Source: DATBMY01 sp036554605 (lineage in GTDB: Bacteria > Acidobacteriota > Blastocatellia > UBA7656). From it: a stretch of DNA of 9,007 bases. Under the pieces are notes generated by a model. The model saw only the letters and a program-made list of their open reading frames with translations. It did not search any database and had not been told where the DNA came from. Shown one piece after another: positions 6,106 to 9,007 of the stretch (the stretch's first letter is position 1; every line of letters begins with the position of its first letter). The position numbers and the translations under genes were made by a program. The stretch covers positions 1 to 9,007 of the forward strand of contig DATBMY010000488.1 of assembly GCA_036554605.1 (NCBI GenBank), in the 5' to 3' direction.

Positions 6106-6477
6106 CCCGCCAATCGCTAGCAGCCTGTCTTCGTAAGTACTCCAGGCCACGCCGAAATAAGGCGCTACCGGGAGGCTTGTCTCGCGCTTCAGGTTCTTGC
6201 TGACGGTCACATAGAAGGACTGGCCTTCGGGCGTTCCGATCCTGTCGGAGCTTGTTCCGATTATTATCGCCGGCCTCTTTTCGGTTTCGGTCACCGCGAG
6301 CAGATTGACGAGCGGGCTGACGTCTTTTGCTAAGGGATTGATCTCCACGCCAACGCTCAGCCGCGAGTGCAGTCGATAAGTCAGCGTGTTGCGCCACTTC
6401 GCGCGGTCCAGTATATCCGGGATCACGCGCACCCCGTAGGTCCACTTTCTCTCATCGTGTTGCGCGGCCCCGCTCAC
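5947..6477 (-). CDS. Beta-strand-rich hypothetical protein, third gene of the asnS operon
   Basis: No named family was recognised. The 176 residues read as a series of amphipathic beta strands (for example NTLTYRLHSRLSVGVEI at 30-46, PAIIIGT, QSFYVTVSKNL, APYFGVAWST, LLAIGGLNINFT, HIVSFLLAE, AGVSYSISF), with turns rich in Asp, Gly and Pro, and end in Phe176. That pattern resembles part of an outer-membrane beta barrel with its C-terminal aromatic signal. There is no N-terminal signal peptide. The start is a GTG at 6477, preceded by GGGAGG with about eight-base spacing, and an in-frame TGA seven codons upstream excludes a longer N-terminus. The gene starts 27 bases after the thioredoxin stop, so the two are probably translated from one message. 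It could be an outer-membrane protein that lost its export signal, a soluble beta protein, or a remnant of a larger barrel. The 3' end may overlap the convergent small membrane protein gene. Confidence 0.75.
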   Translation of the reverse strand: MSGAAQHDERKWTYGVRVIPDILDRAKWRNTLTYRLHSRLSVGVEINPLAKDVSPLVNLLAVTETEKRPAIIIGTSSDRIGTPEGQSFYVTVSKNLKRETSLPVAPYFGVAWSTYEDRLLAIGGLNINFTERLSSLIIFDGVKVHPTVSYALGTRHIVSFLLAEGKKAGVSYSISF

Positions 6478-6504
6478 GGCGCGGCCCTCCCCCGGTCAGA
6501 GGGG

Positions 6505-7419
6505 TCAGCTGGGTACGCTGGACGCCTTCGCGGGCTTCGGCTTCGCGCTCGCGATAATCTCTTTAGATTCCTTCTCGGCGGCGGCAAGCATGCTATCGAG
6601 CTGCTTCTTTAAATCGGCGAGCTTGATAATCCCCCTGTAAGTAGCGGCGATCTTACCGTCGCGCCCGATGATGACCGTCCCTGGAAGAGCCGACCCGAGC
6701 CCGAAACGCCGCATGTCATCGGCGCTCGCGCCAAGCCATACGGGGAAGTTCAGCTTCGTCTCCTTGATGAACTGCATCACCCTTTGCTTCTCTTCGGCCG
6801 CGTCGGCCGCCGCACCTATCACCTGCACGCCCAGCGCCGCATACTGGTTCTGCACCGCCGCGAGATCGGGCATCTCTTTGCGGCAAGGGACGCAATAGGT
6901 CGCCCAGAAATTCAATACGACTATGCGCCCGCGAAAAGCGCTCAGCCGCTGCTCGACTCCGAACAGATCGTTGAGCGCAAGCTCGGGCTGCGCGCCGATA
7001 ACATTGACCTCCGGCTCCGTTGCGGCAACCGGCTCCGCGAGCACCCTGAGCGCATCGACCTTTATAAAAGACCGATCCTTCTTCTTGCCCGTCGCGCCCG
7101 TTACCTCGACGCGCTTGCCTATGAACTCAAGCCAGTTCTTGCCCGGCCGCTTGTACTTTCCGGGCTGGAGCTCGTATAGCGTAAACCCGCCCGCGGCGTT
7201 CGCCACCGCAATAAGCGTAGGGTCGCCGCTCTCAATGCACCCGACAGCTTTATCAAGATCTTCGCGCGTTCCGTAAGGGGTTGTCTTGCGGTCTGCTTCC
7301 AGCCAGCAATCTTCGCAGCAGACTATGACACCTTCCAGCTTCGCCGCGCTCGCATCCTGCGCCAGTGCCGCGGGCATAACGATAATTATCAGCAGAATCG
7401 TTGATAGTAACCTCTTCAT
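6505..7419 (-). CDS. Exported TlpA-type thioredoxin with a cysteine-rich N-terminal domain
   Basis: The 304 residues begin with a signal peptide (MKRLL, a hydrophobic core to about residue 18, and a likely cleavage after ALA at 18-20), placing the protein in the periplasm. Residues about 140-278 form a TlpA/ResA-like redoxin domain: IVVLNFWATYCVPCRKEMP with the redox pair Cys176 and Cys179, and a cis-proline at ALPG (Pro246). Such proteins reduce or exchange disulfides, for example in cytochrome c maturation. Residues 27-128 form a separate beta-rich domain carrying Cys34, Cys35 and Cys38 (VCCEDCW) and Cys61, possibly an OB-like fold judging by GKRVEVTG...FIKVDALRVL. The tail after about 280 is Lys/Ala/Ser-rich. 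The ATG at 7419 has GAGGAG six bases upstream, a strong site. It starts 20 bases after asnS and is followed by the beta-rich gene. No cytochrome c genes are nearby, so its partner is unknown. Confidence 0.92.
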   Translation of the reverse strand: MKRLLSTILLIIIVMPAALAQDASAAKLEGVIVCCEDCWLEADRKTTPYGTREDLDKAVGCIESGDPTLIAVANAAGGFTLYELQPGKYKRPGKNWLEFIGKRVEVTGATGKKKDRSFIKVDALRVLAEPVAATEPEVNVIGAQPELALNDLFGVEQRLSAFRGRIVVLNFWATYCVPCRKEMPDLAAVQNQYAALGVQVIGAAADAAEEKQRVMQFIKETKLNFPVWLGASADDMRRFGLGSALPGTVIIGRDGKIAATYRGIIKLADLKKQLDSMLAAAEKESKEIIASAKPKPAKASSVPS

Positions 7420-7439
7420 TCAATCTCCTCATTACTTGC

Positions 7440-8753
7440 TTACGGCTTCAACCGGTAGAGCATTCGGGGGAAGGGAATTGTCTCGCGTATATGCTCGATG
7501 CCGCATATCCACGCCGTGCAGCGCTCTATGCCCATGCCGAATCCGCTGTGCGGGAACGTGCCGTACTTGCGCAGGTCCAGATACCAGTCGAATGCCTCCT
7601 CGGGCAACCCGTGCTCGTGAATCTTCTCAAGCAGGAAGCTCAGATCTTCGGCGCGCTGCCCGCCCCCTATAACTTCGCCGTACCCTTCGGGCGCAAGAAC
7701 GTCGACCGAAAGCGCGTGCTCGGGGTGCTCGGCGTCCGGCTTCATATAGAAAGCCTTCACGGCGGCCGGATAGTGATGAACCATGACGGGACGGTCGTAC
7801 TGGCTCGACAGGTAGGTCTCGTCGGGCGAGCCGAAATCGCCGCCCCATTCAAAGCGCGTCTCCATCTCGCCCCTCTCGTGAGCCTCCCGAAGCATTCGCA
7901 CCGCGTCGTTATAGTGCAGCCGCGGGAACGGCTTCTGAACAGTTTCGAGCCTGGCTATGTCACGCTCAAGCTCTGTTAGCTCCGCGCGCCGGTTCTCCAG
8001 CACTCGCTGAACTATGAATGTAAGAAAGTCTTCCGCCAGTTCCATTATGTCGTCGAGGTCGGCGTAGGCGACCTCCGGCTCGACCATCCAGAATTCGGTC
8101 AGGTGCCGGCGCGTCTTCGATTTTTCGGCGCGGAACGTAGGGCCGAAGCAGTAGACTTTGCCGAATGCCGCGGCGGTCGCTTCGTTGTAGAGCTGCCCAG
8201 ATTGTGTCAGGTATGCCTTGGCTTCCTCAAAATAATCGACCTCGAACAGCGTCGTCGTGCCTTCGCACGCGGCCGGGGTGAAGATCGGCGTGTCCATCAG
8301 CAGGAAGCCGTTGGAATCGAAATAATCGCGCACGGCGCGTATGACCTCGGCGCGCACTGTCAGTATCGCGTGCTGGCGGCGCGAGCGCAGCCACAGGTGG
8401 CGCTTGTCCATAAGGAACTCGACGCCATGCTCTTTGGGCGTTATCGGGTAAGATTCGGCCAGGTGAACGATCTCCAGATCTTTCACATCAAGCTCGAAGA
8501 CGCCCGGCTTCTTCGGGTGCTCGCGAACCGAGCCGCGGACTATTATCGAAGACTCCTGCGTGAGGGTCTCAAAGTCGCTCCAGATCTTCTCGCTCACGTC
8601 GCGCCTGGAGACGACTCCCTGTATTACCCCGGAGCCGTCGCGTATCTGCGGGAACATCAGTTTGCCGCTCGAACGGATGTTATAAAGCCAGCCCTTTATC
8701 GTTACCTCCTGCCCGATATGCTTAGAGACTTCCCTGATGTATGTCTGATCCAT
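7440..8753 (-). CDS. asnS: Asparaginyl-tRNA synthetase
   Basis: This cytoplasmic class II (subclass IIb) synthetase charges tRNA-Asn with asparagine using ATP. The N-terminal OB-fold anticodon-binding domain spans about residues 15-100 (IKGWLYNIRSSGK at 19-31). The catalytic core follows, with FLMDKRHLWLR (113-123), the substrate loop region LTQSGQLYNEA (182-192), motif 2 (FRAEKSKTRRHLTEF, 207-221), EGYGEVIGGGQR (356-367) and motif 3 (HSGFGMGIER, 402-411). The C-terminus HIRETIPFPRMLYRLKP and the length of 437 match the Thermus-type AsnRS more than the 466-residue E. coli enzyme. Aspartyl-tRNA synthetase is less likely: there is no bacterial AspRS insertion domain and the core motifs read as AsnRS. 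The ATG at 8753 has AGGAG seven bases upstream. It is the first gene of a compact operon with the thioredoxin gene and the beta-rich gene. No clear promoter is visible upstream. Confidence 0.96.
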   Translation of the reverse strand: MDQTYIREVSKHIGQEVTIKGWLYNIRSSGKLMFPQIRDGSGVIQGVVSRRDVSEKIWSDFETLTQESSIIVRGSVREHPKKPGVFELDVKDLEIVHLAESYPITPKEHGVEFLMDKRHLWLRSRRQHAILTVRAEVIRAVRDYFDSNGFLLMDTPIFTPAACEGTTTLFEVDYFEEAKAYLTQSGQLYNEATAAAFGKVYCFGPTFRAEKSKTRRHLTEFWMVEPEVAYADLDDIMELAEDFLTFIVQRVLENRRAELTELERDIARLETVQKPFPRLHYNDAVRMLREAHERGEMETRFEWGGDFGSPDETYLSSQYDRPVMVHHYPAAVKAFYMKPDAEHPEHALSVDVLAPEGYGEVIGGGQRAEDLSFLLEKIHEHGLPEEAFDWYLDLRKYGTFPHSGFGMGIERCTAWICGIEHIRETIPFPRMLYRLKP

Positions 8754-8977
8754 ATATGCTCCTGGTTATAAGCAAGTTCTCGCTCGCGCGCCTGAATTGA
8801 TAATCCTACTACAGCGGTCTGCCGAAAAAAAAGTTGAGCCCGGTTTAATCACGAACCTGTAGCGACCTCATACACTCGCCCTCGCCTTTCTGTACGAGAG
8901 ATGTCCGGTTACCGCCCGTAAATTCATCAGTTTTTACTGGCATCAGCTTTGCAATTTGAGTAGCCCGATTAATTGGA

Positions 8978-8991
8978 CTGGCCTCGGCCAG
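8978..8991. repeat. Short perfect dyad before a ribosome binding site
   Basis: CTGGCC (8978-8983) and GGCCAG (8986-8991) form a perfect inverted repeat separated by two bases. It lies eight bases before the AGGAGG ribosome site at 8999. A two-base loop is too tight for a normal RNA hairpin of full length, so it could be a weak operator, a shortened hairpin or chance in GC-rich DNA. Confidence 0.35.
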
Positions 8992-8998
8992 ATAGACT

Positions 8999-9004
8999 AG
9001 GAGG
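8999..9004 (+). promoter_or_regulatory. Strong Shine-Dalgarno sequence for a gene starting beyond the window
   Basis: AGGAGG at 8999-9004 matches the anti-Shine-Dalgarno sequence fully and is followed by AAA at the window end with no start codon yet. With normal spacing a plus-strand start codon should lie about 2-8 bases past 9007. This suggests a gene divergent from asnS whose product cannot be told from this window. Confidence 0.6.
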
Positions 9005-9007
9005 AAA

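Larger units (their letters stand above)
8754..9007. other. Divergent upstream region of asnS and of a plus-strand gene beyond the window
   Basis: This 254-base region has no convincing gene. It should hold the asnS promoter on the minus strand and a promoter for the next plus-strand gene, but no strong -35/-10 pair stands out on either strand. An eight-base A-run lies at about 8825-8832 without a good stem beside it. No T-box-like features were recognised in front of asnS. A short dyad and a ribosome site at the right end are listed separately. Confidence 0.5.

Noticed and set aside
8103..8771. A 222-residue open frame on the plus strand opposite asnS
   Set aside because: It is antisense to a complete AsnRS, has no recognisable domain, and has the Arg/Ala-rich composition of a shadow frame.

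Overview
The window looks like ordinary chromosomal DNA of a GC-rich, diderm (Gram-negative-type) bacterium. Evidence for an outer membrane and periplasm is a TonB C-terminal domain, a membrane-anchored lytic transglycosylase, an exported TlpA-type thioredoxin and a beta-strand-rich protein ending in phenylalanine. The isoleucine codon ATA is unusually common for such GC-rich genes, and the asparaginyl-tRNA synthetase resembles the Thermus type rather than the E. coli type. An acidobacterial (Blastocatellia-like) or similar deep-branching source is possible, but this is inference only. No mobile element, phage gene, CRISPR array, tRNA or rRNA was seen.

Layout. Positions 1-1865 (+): the 3' part of a TonB-domain protein, a PaaI-type hotdog thioesterase and pdxJ (vitamin B6 synthesis), closely spaced and probably co-transcribed. 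Positions 1881-1922 hold a stem-loop between the convergent pdxJ and ddl. Positions 1952-4093 (-): arginase followed by D-Ala-D-Ala ligase. Positions 4242-4268: a clear intrinsic terminator that closes the minus-strand lytic transglycosylase gene at 4326-5471. Positions 5472-5742: a divergent regulatory region. Positions 5743-~6105 (+): a small single-pass membrane protein whose 3' end is uncertain. Positions 5947-8753 (-): a compact three-gene operon, asnS, then a TlpA-like exported thioredoxin, then a beta-rich protein with no signal peptide, with gaps of about 20-27 bases. Positions 8754-9007: a divergent upstream region ending in a strong Shine-Dalgarno sequence for a plus-strand gene that must start just beyond the window.

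How the genes work together. Ddl makes the D-Ala-D-Ala end of the peptidoglycan precursor and the lytic transglycosylase cleaves mature glycan strands, so the middle of the window has a cell-wall theme with an arginase beside it. asnS is a housekeeping gene whose operon carries two envelope genes of unknown specific role. I did not find a convincing new multi-gene system. The places most worth a second look are the asnS-linked TlpA protein with its extra N-terminal cysteines and its signal-less beta-rich partner, and the small membrane protein whose tail may be frameshifted.
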